From NCBI GenBank assembly GCA_020633195.1, contig JACKEC010000030.1:62001-126000 (forward strand): 64,000 bases of DNA. The letters are read 5' to 3'. Origin of the DNA: Sandaracinaceae bacterium (GTDB lineage Bacteria > Myxococcota_A > Polyangia > Polyangiales > Sandaracinaceae). Below are positions 34,581 through 42,439 of the stretch, in pieces. A model generated the notes under the pieces. The model was not told the origin of the DNA, did no database searches, and worked only from the letters and a program-made list of their open reading frames with translations. Every line of letters starts with the position of its first letter. Position 1 is the first letter of the stretch. Made by a program: the position numbers and the translations under genes.

Positions 34581-36157
34581 GCGAGCACTACGACGTCATC
34601 GTCATCGGTTCCGGGATCGGCGGCCTCACCGCCGCGCTCACGTGCGCCCGGGCCGGGCGCTCCGTGCTCGTCCTGGAGGCCGGAAAACAATTTGGCGGGT
34701 ACACCAACCCGTTCGCGCGCAAGCACTACCACTTCGATCCGGGCATCCACTACATCGGCGAGGCGGGCCCCGGCGGCTCGTTCCGCCACCTCCTCGACCG
34801 CCTCGAGCTCGAGGACGTGAAGTTCACGGAGCTCGATCCCGACGGCTTCGATCAGTACGTGTTCCCGGAGTACCGCGTCGCGAACTGCGTCGGCCTCGAC
34901 CGCTTCCGGGATCGGCTCGCCGCGGACTTCCCGAAGGAGAAGGCCGGCCTCGATCGCTTCTTCGAGCTGCTCCGCGACGTCGACTTCACGCTCAAGACCG
35001 CGCAGCGCATCAAGGGCGCGAAGGACGCGCTGCAGGTGCTGTTCACCGCGCCCAAGGTGATCCGCTGGGGCCGCGCGACGCTCGCGCAGCTCCTCGACCA
35101 CTACTTCGACGACCCGCAGCTGAAGGCCGCGATCGCGGGGCCCTGCGGCGACCTCGGGCTGCCGCCCTCGCGCGTCTCGGCGATCATGCACATGGGCGTG
35201 CTCACGCACTACGCGGCGGGCGCGTACTTCCCCCACGGGGGCAGCGGCGCGCTGCGCGACGCGTTCGTCGGCGGCCTCCAGCGCGAGGGCGCGGTGATGC
35301 ACCGCAACGCGCGCGTCGAGCGCATCCTCCACGACGGCGGCCGGGTCACCGGCGTGCGCACGGCCGAGGGCAAGAGCTACACCGCCGACGCCGTCATCTC
35401 GAACGCGCAGGCGCCCACGACCTACGACATGGTCGGCCTCGAGCACGTCGGGAAGCGCCTCGAGCGCAAGCTCGAGCGCACCGAGTACTCGTACGCGTCG
35501 GTCGTGATCTTCATGGGCGTCGACGGCGACCTCGACACGAGCGGCGTCGGCAGCGCGAACATCTGGAGCTACGGGTCGACCGACATCGAGCAGATGTACT
35601 CCGAGGCCGCGCTCGGCGACTTCACGGAGGGCGGCTCGTACTTCCTGACCGTGCCGACCAACAAGGACCCGGAGGGCGGGCTCGCGCCCGCGGGGATGCA
35701 GACGGTGGAGCTCGTGACGCTCTGCCACGCGCACCCGTTCGAGAGGTGGTTCGGCGACAAGACGATGAAGCGCGGCGAGGAGTACGAGGTGTTCAAGGAG
35801 ACGATCGCCAACCACTACCTCGAGCTCGCCGAGCAGCACCTGCCGGGCCTGCGCGAGCACATCGTGCTCAAGGAGATCGGCACGCCGGCGACGAACATCA
35901 GCTTCACGTCCTCGCCCCACGGAAACATCTACGGCCCGGCGCACACCCCCGATCAGACGCCGCCGTTCCGCTTCGGCGCGCGCGCGCCGATCGAGGGCCT
36001 CTTCCTGTGCGGCGCGTCGGTCATGAGCGCGGGCATCGTCCCGTGCGCGTCGTCCGGCCGCGTCGCCGGCAAGCTCGCGCTCTCGCACCTCGCCGAGCGG
36101 CGGCGCCTCTTCTCGCGCATCCCCGCCGTGCGTCAGCTCCGCGCCGCGTTCGCTTGA
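34577..36157 (+). CDS. FAD-dependent oxidoreductase, phytoene desaturase / retinol saturase-like
   Basis: 526 aa from ATG 34577. N-terminal dinucleotide fold YDVIVIGSGIGGLTAALTCA, with VLVLEAGKQFGGYTNPF and FDPGIHYIGE, the hallmark of the CrtI/RetSat (all-trans-retinol 13,14-reductase-like) family. Middle region YFPHGGSGALRDAFVGGL and ADAVISNAQAPTTY match the family's 'P-x-G-G' and second FAD contact. The C-terminus GLFLCGASVMSAGIVPCASS binds FAD. Such enzymes saturate or desaturate isoprenoid/polyene chains; the substrate is unknown here. It is coupled to a TetR regulator, suggesting induction by a hydrophobic ligand (inference). Soluble or membrane-associated, with no signal peptide. Confidence 0.88.
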   Translation: MSEHYDVIVIGSGIGGLTAALTCARAGRSVLVLEAGKQFGGYTNPFARKHYHFDPGIHYIGEAGPGGSFRHLLDRLELEDVKFTELDPDGFDQYVFPEYRVANCVGLDRFRDRLAADFPKEKAGLDRFFELLRDVDFTLKTAQRIKGAKDALQVLFTAPKVIRWGRATLAQLLDHYFDDPQLKAAIAGPCGDLGLPPSRVSAIMHMGVLTHYAAGAYFPHGGSGALRDAFVGGLQREGAVMHRNARVERILHDGGRVTGVRTAEGKSYTADAVISNAQAPTTYDMVGLEHVGKRLERKLERTEYSYASVVIFMGVDGDLDTSGVGSANIWSYGSTDIEQMYSEAALGDFTEGGSYFLTVPTNKDPEGGLAPAGMQTVELVTLCHAHPFERWFGDKTMKRGEEYEVFKETIANHYLELAEQHLPGLREHIVLKEIGTPATNISFTSSPHGNIYGPAHTPDQTPPFRFGARAPIEGLFLCGASVMSAGIVPCASSGRVAGKLALSHLAERRRLFSRIPAVRQLRAAFA

Positions 36158-36163
36158 GTCCGA

Positions 36164-36242
36164 CGACGCGAAGCGTCGGAGGATCTCAGGGGGGAGCGCG
36201 AGGGGCTTGCCCCTCGCCGGAGAGAAATCGCCGGAGGCGATT
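36164..36242. terminator. Three successive perfect hairpins in a convergent gap
   Basis: 36164-36178 (CGACGC-GAA-GCGTCG), 36200-36215 (GAGGGGC-TT-GCCCCTC) and 36226-36242 (AATCGCC-GGA-GGCGATT). They lie between two convergent genes, about 7 bp after the plus-strand stop and 20 bp before the minus-strand stop. Probably a bidirectional terminator or transcript-end barrier; no T-run on either strand. Confidence 0.6.
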
Positions 36243-36261
36243 GATCGACAGACCTGATCGA

Positions 36262-37035
36262 TCAGCGCTGGCTGAACCACTGGCACTCGCTGTCGACGCA
36301 GCCGCAGAAGATCGGCCGCGGGAACGAGTAGCCCTCGCAGGTCGCGCCCTCGTTGGCGCCGCCGTACTCCCACGAGAGGCAGTGGTTGCCGCAGCCCATG
36401 CGCATGCACTGGCCGTCGTAGTCGCACTCGCCGGCGGAGTGCGACGCGAACACGCCACCGAGGCGCGAGCCGAGGCGGTCGTAGGTGCCGCCCTCGTAGG
36501 GGACGGGGAGGCAGGCCGGGTCGTCCGCGGCGCAGCGCGGCTCGAGGTTTCCGGCGAGCTGCACCGACAGCTCGATTTGCGCGCCTGCGATCGCGGGATC
36601 CGCGGCGATGCCCGCGCGGACCGCGGCGACGGCCTCGTCGACGCGCAGCTCGCACAGGTTCCCGGAGAGGCGCAGGCACATGCGCGAGCTGCCGCCGCAG
36701 TGGAGGCCGTAGCTGATGAAGCGCAGCCCCGGCTGCTCGCGCAGCGCGCCGAGCGCGGCGCTGATGGCCTCGGGTTCGAGCTCGCGCTCGCCGGCCAGCG
36801 CGACCACCCACGACCGCCCCTCGTCCTCGCGCGTCACCGGCGTGCCGTCGGCGAGCGCGGCCGCCTCCCCCGGCGTGTAGGGCGGCTCGAGGCAAGCGCG
36901 CCGGCTGCCGTCGACGACGGGCGGGCGAGAGAAGCCGACCGCGCTGTGCGGCGCGGCGCGAGGGCCCAGCCTCGGGCTCCCGCCCGAGCAGGCGAGCGCG
37001 ACGAGCGCGGTCCCGAGCGCGACGAGGGCGCGCAT
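36262..37035 (-). CDS. Cysteine-rich lipoprotein
   Basis: 257 aa from ATG 37035, whose A overlaps the TGA of the upstream gene. Lipobox at MRALVALGTALVALAC. The central part LRFISYGLHCGGSSRMC, AISAALGALREQPG and DEAVAAVRAGIAADPAIAGA has a helical look. The C-terminal part is cysteine-rich: CDYDGQCMRMGCGNHCLSW, CEGYSFPRPIFCGCVDSEC. The last unit recalls secreted cysteine-rich modules seen in other myxobacterial lipoproteins. No catalytic motif recognised. Operon with 37035-38447. Confidence 0.7.
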   Translation of the reverse strand: MRALVALGTALVALACSGGSPRLGPRAAPHSAVGFSRPPVVDGSRRACLEPPYTPGEAAALADGTPVTREDEGRSWVVALAGERELEPEAISAALGALREQPGLRFISYGLHCGGSSRMCLRLSGNLCELRVDEAVAAVRAGIAADPAIAGAQIELSVQLAGNLEPRCAADDPACLPVPYEGGTYDRLGSRLGGVFASHSAGECDYDGQCMRMGCGNHCLSWEYGGANEGATCEGYSFPRPIFCGCVDSECQWFSQR

Positions 37036-38447
37036 CAGCGTCCGGTCAGCTCGACGTCTCGGCTCGTGACGATCGCGCGGGCCTCGCGGAGGCTGGCCCA
37101 CTCCCACGGGCGAACCCCCGCCTCGTAGGTGATCACGAACGTGTTGATGCGCCCGATCGAGGACGGGCCGAGGCCGAGGTCCGCGAACGCGACCCCCGAC
37201 GGCAGGCGCGGCCAGGGCGCGCTGACCTCCGTGGCGGCCGCGTCGTACGAGTAGAGGAACCACCCCGTCCCGCCGCCCGCCGGCGTCACCGAGGCGCCGA
37301 CGTGCGCGTAGGCCGAGCCCTGCCACGTGAGGGTCAAGGTGCCCATCGACGCGCCCGCCGCGTCGATCCGCTCGGCCGCGGGGACGTCGAACGTGGAGCC
37401 CGCGGTGACCGGCGCGGTCGCGATGATCTGCGCCGCGCGGTCGACCCCGTCCTCGAAGGTCCACCCGACGTGGGTCGGCGCCATGTCTCCGTCGAAGGCC
37501 TGCACGGTGACGTCGAAGCCCCCCGACCCGTCGGCCACCGCGCCCGAGCGCCCGACCGTGTAGGGGAAGCCCATCTCGTACCGGATCGCGCCCACGCTCG
37601 GCGCGAGGGAGGTGAAGGCCGACGCGTCGACGGCGCCGCTCGTCGGCACGGTGATCCGGAAGGTCGTGTCGACGACCGCGCGCGCGGGCGCGGGGAAGGT
37701 GATGTCGGTCGCGGACAGGTCCGCGAGGCTGCGGTCGAGGTCCAGCCACACCGCGTTGTTCGGCGGGCCGTCGAGGGGCATCCCCCACTCGACCACGAGC
37801 ATGCGGAGCGTGCTCGGCTCGTCGGGCACGAACACCTCGAAGTCGTCGCCCATGAGCGCCCCGCCGGACACGCCCGGGCCGAGGAAGAAGACGCCCTCGC
37901 CCATCCCGCTGCGGCCGAAGAGCGTGCCGTTGACCGCGCGCGGCGGGCTCGGCGTCGCCATCGGCTCAGTGAGGTGGAGCGCGCCCGGGAGGGGACCCGT
38001 GACGCCGATGACGCTCGTCGCGGTGTGCTGCGGCGCGGCGGCGGTCACGGTCCAGGGCCCGCTGCCCGGCTCGAGGGTCACGACCACGCTCCCCGTCGCG
38101 TCGGTCACGCCCTCGACGGTCGAGCCCTCGGCGCCGTCGACGCGGACGAACACGGCCTCGGCCGGGACGTAGGCCCCCGTGTCCGGGCTCCGGACGACGA
38201 CCCGCACCTCGAAGTCGATCGGGCCCCCCGCGTCGGGGAGCGACGCGTCGAAGCCCGCGTCGAGCGGCCCGGCGTCGAAGCCGGCGTCGAACCCGGCGTC
38301 GACGCCGCCCCCCGCGTCGACGCCGCCCCCTGCGTCGAGCTCGCTCCCCGCGTCCAGGGCCACGCCCGCGTCGTTCCCGGTCGAGCTGTCGCACCCCGAC
38401 GCCAGGGCCAGGCCGACCCACACCACCATCACCCACGAGCTGCGCAT
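37035..38447 (-). CDS. DAG-linker lipoprotein with Ig-like/carboxypeptidase-regulatory-like domain
   Basis: 470 aa from ATG 38447, with GGAGG 9 nt upstream deciding the start. Signal MRSSWVMVVWVGLALASGC, then about 50 residues of DAG/GGVDAG repeats (DNA repeat at 38230-38370). Residues 75-140 (RVVVRSPDTGAYVPAEAVFV, TDATGSVVVTLEPGSGPWTV) look like a carboxypeptidase-regulatory/Ig-like fold that binds or packs outside the cell. The remaining part has repeated strands but no recognisable family. Envelope location predicted. The stop is coupled to the next gene by 1 nt. Confidence 0.72.
   Translation of the reverse strand: MRSSWVMVVWVGLALASGCDSSTGNDAGVALDAGSELDAGGGVDAGGGVDAGFDAGFDAGPLDAGFDASLPDAGGPIDFEVRVVVRSPDTGAYVPAEAVFVRVDGAEGSTVEGVTDATGSVVVTLEPGSGPWTVTAAAPQHTATSVIGVTGPLPGALHLTEPMATPSPPRAVNGTLFGRSGMGEGVFFLGPGVSGGALMGDDFEVFVPDEPSTLRMLVVEWGMPLDGPPNNAVWLDLDRSLADLSATDITFPAPARAVVDTTFRITVPTSGAVDASAFTSLAPSVGAIRYEMGFPYTVGRSGAVADGSGGFDVTVQAFDGDMAPTHVGWTFEDGVDRAAQIIATAPVTAGSTFDVPAAERIDAAGASMGTLTLTWQGSAYAHVGASVTPAGGGTGWFLYSYDAAATEVSAPWPRLPSGVAFADLGLGPSSIGRINTFVITYEAGVRPWEWASLREARAIVTSRDVELTGR
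38230..38370 (-). repeat. DAG-coding minisatellite
   Basis: Reiterated 'gccggcgtcgaa / cccgcgtcgacg' units encoding DAG, FDAG and GGVDAG. Similar repeats occur at 5445-5560, 6805-6965 and 19514-19626, always directly after a lipobox. Confidence 0.85.
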
Positions 38448-38587
38448 CCAACCCTCCCGAGCCGCCAACCCTACCACCGCGGCGCGCTGCGCAGGCCTTG
38501 CCGGCAACCCTTGCCCCATCCACGAGCGAGGGGGACGCACGGAGCGCTGGATCGCGCTGGCACGTTTGGTGTTAGCTTCGCCTTCCC

Positions 38588-41500
38588 GTGTCGGCGACGA
38601 CGATCGACTTGCGGTTGTCCCGGGCGCTCATCGCGCGCGCCTTCGACGAGTCACGGGCCCACGACCTCACCCTGAGCGCCGCGGACGAGGCCCAGACGGG
38701 CAGCAACGCGCTGCCCACGCAGCCGTGGCGCGTCGCGCGGATGCACCTCGTGGAGCGCCTCGGCGAGCCGTACCGCTGCGAGCTGCTGATCGCCCGGATC
38801 GAAGCGCTCCGCAACGATCCCGCGACCGCGGCGGTGCCGAACACCGCCTTCAACGACATCAGCAACGCGCTCGACGACGGCACCCGCGACGCCTCCGGTC
38901 GCGAGAACGATCTGCAGTCGGTGGACGACAACCTCGACAGCGCCTTCGCCGGGCCCTGGCGAGGGATCCCCGGCGCGGTCGGCAACGCGATCGGGTCGGC
39001 CGTCGGGATCGTCACGGGGACCGCCAACCAGGTCGCGAACGGGCTGATGGCGCCGCAGGGCATCGAGCAGTACCTCCTCGGCATCCCGCCGGCGACGCCG
39101 TGGGTCCCGGACCTGGCGCCCAAGCCCGGCGTCTTCCTCGACAAGCTCTACAGCGTGCTCGTGACCCGCGTGGGGCCCGGCAACACGCCGCTCACCGGTC
39201 GGTGGGTCACCGGGCTCGTCACCGAGTTCGAAGACCTCGGGCTCACGAGCAACGGGCGGCGGCTCGTCCGCCTCGTGATCGAGCCCCAGCTCGCGCGCCT
39301 CTCGCTGCGGACCAACCACCGCGTCTTCGAGCAGATGACCGCGATGCAGATCGTGAAGAAGATCTTCGACGAGGCCCTCATCTACACCGCCGACTTCGTC
39401 CCGCCGGGGCTCGGCAACAAGCGGGCGTACTGCATCCAGTACGGCGAGACGGACCTCGACTTCGTGCTGCGCCTCATCTCGGAGGAGGGCCTCGTGCCCG
39501 TCTTCGATCACCACCTCGGCGCCGAGCGGCTTCAGCTCCTCGTCCCCTCGGAGCTGCAAGCGCGGTACGTCCGCGGGTACGGGACCGACGGCTCGGTCGA
39601 GACGCTCGACTCGGCCGACATGCCCCGCGCGACGCTCGACGAGCTCGTGCACGGGGCCGCCGTCGACGCCGCGCTCGAGGAGGTCCTCTGGGACTTCAAC
39701 GTCACGCGCGCCGTCGCGCCCACCGCCGTGAGCGTCCGCGGGACGGACTTCTCGACGTCCGCCACGGGCGCCGACGAGCCGCCCACGCACGTGCGGCCCG
39801 GCGACGCCGAGGCGCCCGACGCGGAGGCGGCGATCGACCTCGCGTTCGCCGATCGCACGCAGTCGAGCTGGCACCAGTTCCCGGCGCGGACGGCCTTCGA
39901 GTTCGATCCGGAGACCGCCGTCCAGACCGACGCCGTCGACCCGAACGCCGAGGCGCGGCTCGAGCTGATCGCGGCGCGCGCGCTCGCTCGGCTCGGGCGC
40001 GGGCGGACCAACGCGGTCGGGCTCGCGGCCGGGCAGTCAGTCGACGTCACCCACGGCCGGCCGCTCATCGACCCGGCGATCTTCGACGACGAGGTGGCGC
40101 CGCTCGGCCGCTTCGTGATCACGCGCCTCGAGGTGCTCGCGGAGAACGACGCGGCGCCGGTGAACGCGCAGCTCCCGCCAGCCCCGAGCGCGTTCCTCCG
40201 GCCCGCCCGGCCGCTCGGGCTCGAGGCGCTCGTCGAGGCCATCCCCGAGTCGGTGCTGTTCCTCCCTCCGCGCCGTCGCGCGCCCCGGATCGATGGAGTG
40301 CAGACGGCGATCACCCGCGCCGGCGTGGGCGAGTGGAAGGAGGGCTACGGGCGCATCGGGGTCGACCCGATCGGGCGCGTGAAGGCCACGCTGCCGTGGG
40401 ACCGAGGCGACGCCGAGCGCCCCGACCCTCCCCTGTCGCCGCCGATCCGCGTGACGACGCCGTGGGCCGGCCACGCGTGGGGCACGACGTTCTTGCCCCG
40501 CGAAGGGATGGAGCTCCTCGTCGCCTACCTCGACGGCGATCCGCTGCAGCCGATCGCGCTCGGCGCGCTCCACGGGTTCGTGAACCCGGCCCCTCGCGAG
40601 CGCCCCCACATCGACTTCGTCACCGGCGAGAACCGCATCGACCCGGTCGAGGAGAAGGTCGTCGGCGACGACGAGGCGCGGCTCCACTACGACCCCGAGA
40701 AGCAGAAGCGACCCACCGGCGATCGGCACCTCAACGCGATCCGCACCGCGATCCACCCGACGCCGAAGGAGGACGCGTACAAGGCGTTCCACGAGCTGAG
40801 CTTCGACGACACACCCGGCCGCGAGCGCGTGCGGCTGCACTCCGCGGGCGTGCTCGACGAGCACGCCGAGCACGACCAGCGCACCTGGGTCGGTCGCGAC
40901 CAGATGAACATCGTGCAGGGCGAGCAGACCGAGCTGGTGAAGGGCAACCAGACCCTCGTCGTCGACGGCGACAGGAACAAGGTCGTCACCGGCCACGAGG
41001 ACCGCGAGGTGCTCGGGCGCCAGGACGTGACGGTCAAGGGGATGAAGACCCTCACCGTGCACGGCGACCACACGCGCCACGTCGGCATCAAGGAGAAGGC
41101 CGAGGACGTCCACCGGATCGGGCTGAAGGAGGGCGACGGCGTGCTCCGCCTGCTCGAGTCGCGGCGCGATCGGAAGACGAAGATCCAGGGCGACGACACG
41201 CGCACCGTCGGCGGCGACGTCGACGTGCGGTGCGGCGAGACCTACGAGCTCGGCGGCGCGCCGCTCGTGATGACGGCGACCGCGCAGGGCGGCGAGGGCG
41301 GCCCCGGGCTCAGCAACGACAACGAGTTCGGCGAGACCGCGCTCGACGGCGCGACCGGCGAGTGCGAGCTCGTCGCGGACGGCAAGATCACCGTGCGGGC
41401 CGAGACCATCGACCTGAACGGAGCCACCTCGATCCGCTTCGAGTGCGGCGAGGTCAACATGGAGCTGACCGCCGACGAGCTCGTGATGAACGCGCCGAAC

Positions 41501-42439
41501 GGGGTGGCCTTCTGGATCGCCGGGCGCGGCGCGGCGGCCGAGGCGGGCGAGCTGCCCGCGAGCTCGTGCTCGCTCGTGGTCGAGACGCGCACGAGCCCCG
41601 ACATCACCTTCAAGCTGAGCGACAACGCCGCCTCGGACGGCGGCCAGTACGTCGGCGTGCTCCGGCCGAGCCCGCGGACCGACGAGTACCTCGACGCGGA
41701 GGACGCCCTCGAGGGGGGCCCCGGCGTGAAGATCGCGCCGATCGACAGCTTCGTGATCCAGGGCGGGCTGAGCGCCTTCCAGTGCCGGCGGGTCGAGTAC
41801 CAGCGCAAGGGCGGACCCAAGCACGTGCACCGCGAGATGACCGACGCCGAGAAGAAGCTGCTCGAGGACATCGCGCAGCTGAAGAAGGACATCGAGAAGC
41901 TCGAGAAGGAAGCCGACGAGGCGGTGAAGAAGCGCAACGTCGCGCGCGCCGAGTACGTGCAGGCGGCCAAGGAGCGCAAGGACATCGAGTCGCGCATCAA
42001 GGAAGACGACGGCATCGACGAGGAGCTCGCCGCCGCGATCGATCGCGTCACCGCGGCGGAGAAGGCGCTCCAGAAGGCGAACCGCGACGAGCAGCGCGCC
42101 TACGACGCGGTCATCCACGCCATCGCGACCGGCCAGAGCCACGACGACGAGGACGACGCCCACGAGGAGGCGAAGGACAAGGTCGAGGACGCGAAGAGCG
42201 AGCTCGAGGACGCCGAGGAGCAGCTCGAGGAGACCCGCGAGGAGCACGGCGGGCTGATGGACGAGTACGTCGCGGCCCGCGACAAAGAAGAGGAGAAGGG
42301 CCAGAAGCTCCTCGACGCGCAGGAGGAGGTCGCGCGCACCCAGAACCGGCTGGCCCGGGCCGAGCGCGAGCTCGCGAAGAAGGAGCACGAGGCCTCGGAT
42401 CTCGAGCTGTACGACGAAGAGCAGGAGGCCGCGCAGTAA
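38588..42439 (+). CDS. VgrG-family spike protein 1 with C-terminal coiled coil
   Basis: 1283 aa from GTG 38588. Type VI secretion spike protein fusing gp27-like and gp5-like parts. The gp27-like base (about 50-570) contains the family tripeptide region QYGETDLDFVLRLISEEGL near 280-300. It carries an inserted glycine/hydrophobic helical stretch (GAVGNAIGSAVGIVTGTANQ, about 135-160). The gp5-like OB domain is at about 575-665 (GRIGVDPIGRVKATLPWDRG, GMELLVAYLDGDPLQPIALG). Repeated short strands of the needle follow (DQMNIVQGEQTELVKGNQTL, HEDREVLGRQDVTVKG and so on) to about 965. The last ~195 residues (1083-1283) are a charged coiled coil of the type EIEKLEKEADEAVKKR, not part of the usual VgrG plan. 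First gene of a six-gene coupled operon. Confidence 0.88.
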   Translation: MSATTIDLRLSRALIARAFDESRAHDLTLSAADEAQTGSNALPTQPWRVARMHLVERLGEPYRCELLIARIEALRNDPATAAVPNTAFNDISNALDDGTRDASGRENDLQSVDDNLDSAFAGPWRGIPGAVGNAIGSAVGIVTGTANQVANGLMAPQGIEQYLLGIPPATPWVPDLAPKPGVFLDKLYSVLVTRVGPGNTPLTGRWVTGLVTEFEDLGLTSNGRRLVRLVIEPQLARLSLRTNHRVFEQMTAMQIVKKIFDEALIYTADFVPPGLGNKRAYCIQYGETDLDFVLRLISEEGLVPVFDHHLGAERLQLLVPSELQARYVRGYGTDGSVETLDSADMPRATLDELVHGAAVDAALEEVLWDFNVTRAVAPTAVSVRGTDFSTSATGADEPPTHVRPGDAEAPDAEAAIDLAFADRTQSSWHQFPARTAFEFDPETAVQTDAVDPNAEARLELIAARALARLGRGRTNAVGLAAGQSVDVTHGRPLIDPAIFDDEVAPLGRFVITRLEVLAENDAAPVNAQLPPAPSAFLRPARPLGLEALVEAIPESVLFLPPRRRAPRIDGVQTAITRAGVGEWKEGYGRIGVDPIGRVKATLPWDRGDAERPDPPLSPPIRVTTPWAGHAWGTTFLPREGMELLVAYLDGDPLQPIALGALHGFVNPAPRERPHIDFVTGENRIDPVEEKVVGDDEARLHYDPEKQKRPTGDRHLNAIRTAIHPTPKEDAYKAFHELSFDDTPGRERVRLHSAGVLDEHAEHDQRTWVGRDQMNIVQGEQTELVKGNQTLVVDGDRNKVVTGHEDREVLGRQDVTVKGMKTLTVHGDHTRHVGIKEKAEDVHRIGLKEGDGVLRLLESRRDRKTKIQGDDTRTVGGDVDVRCGETYELGGAPLVMTATAQGGEGGPGLSNDNEFGETALDGATGECELVADGKITVRAETIDLNGATSIRFECGEVNMELTADELVMNAPNGVAFWIAGRGAAAEAGELPASSCSLVVETRTSPDITFKLSDNAASDGGQYVGVLRPSPRTDEYLDAEDALEGGPGVKIAPIDSFVIQGGLSAFQCRRVEYQRKGGPKHVHREMTDAEKKLLEDIAQLKKDIEKLEKEADEAVKKRNVARAEYVQAAKERKDIESRIKEDDGIDEELAAAIDRVTAAEKALQKANRDEQRAYDAVIHAIATGQSHDDEDDAHEEAKDKVEDAKSELEDAEEQLEETREEHGGLMDEYVAARDKEEEKGQKLLDAQEEVARTQNRLARAERELAKKEHEASDLELYDEEQEAAQ

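Noticed and set aside
38558..38587. Possible sigma54 promoter upstream of the first VgrG gene (TGGCACG at 38558-38564).
   Set aside because: The -24 half matches consensus, but at the required spacing the -12 element reads GTGT instead of TTGC, so the site is not convincing.
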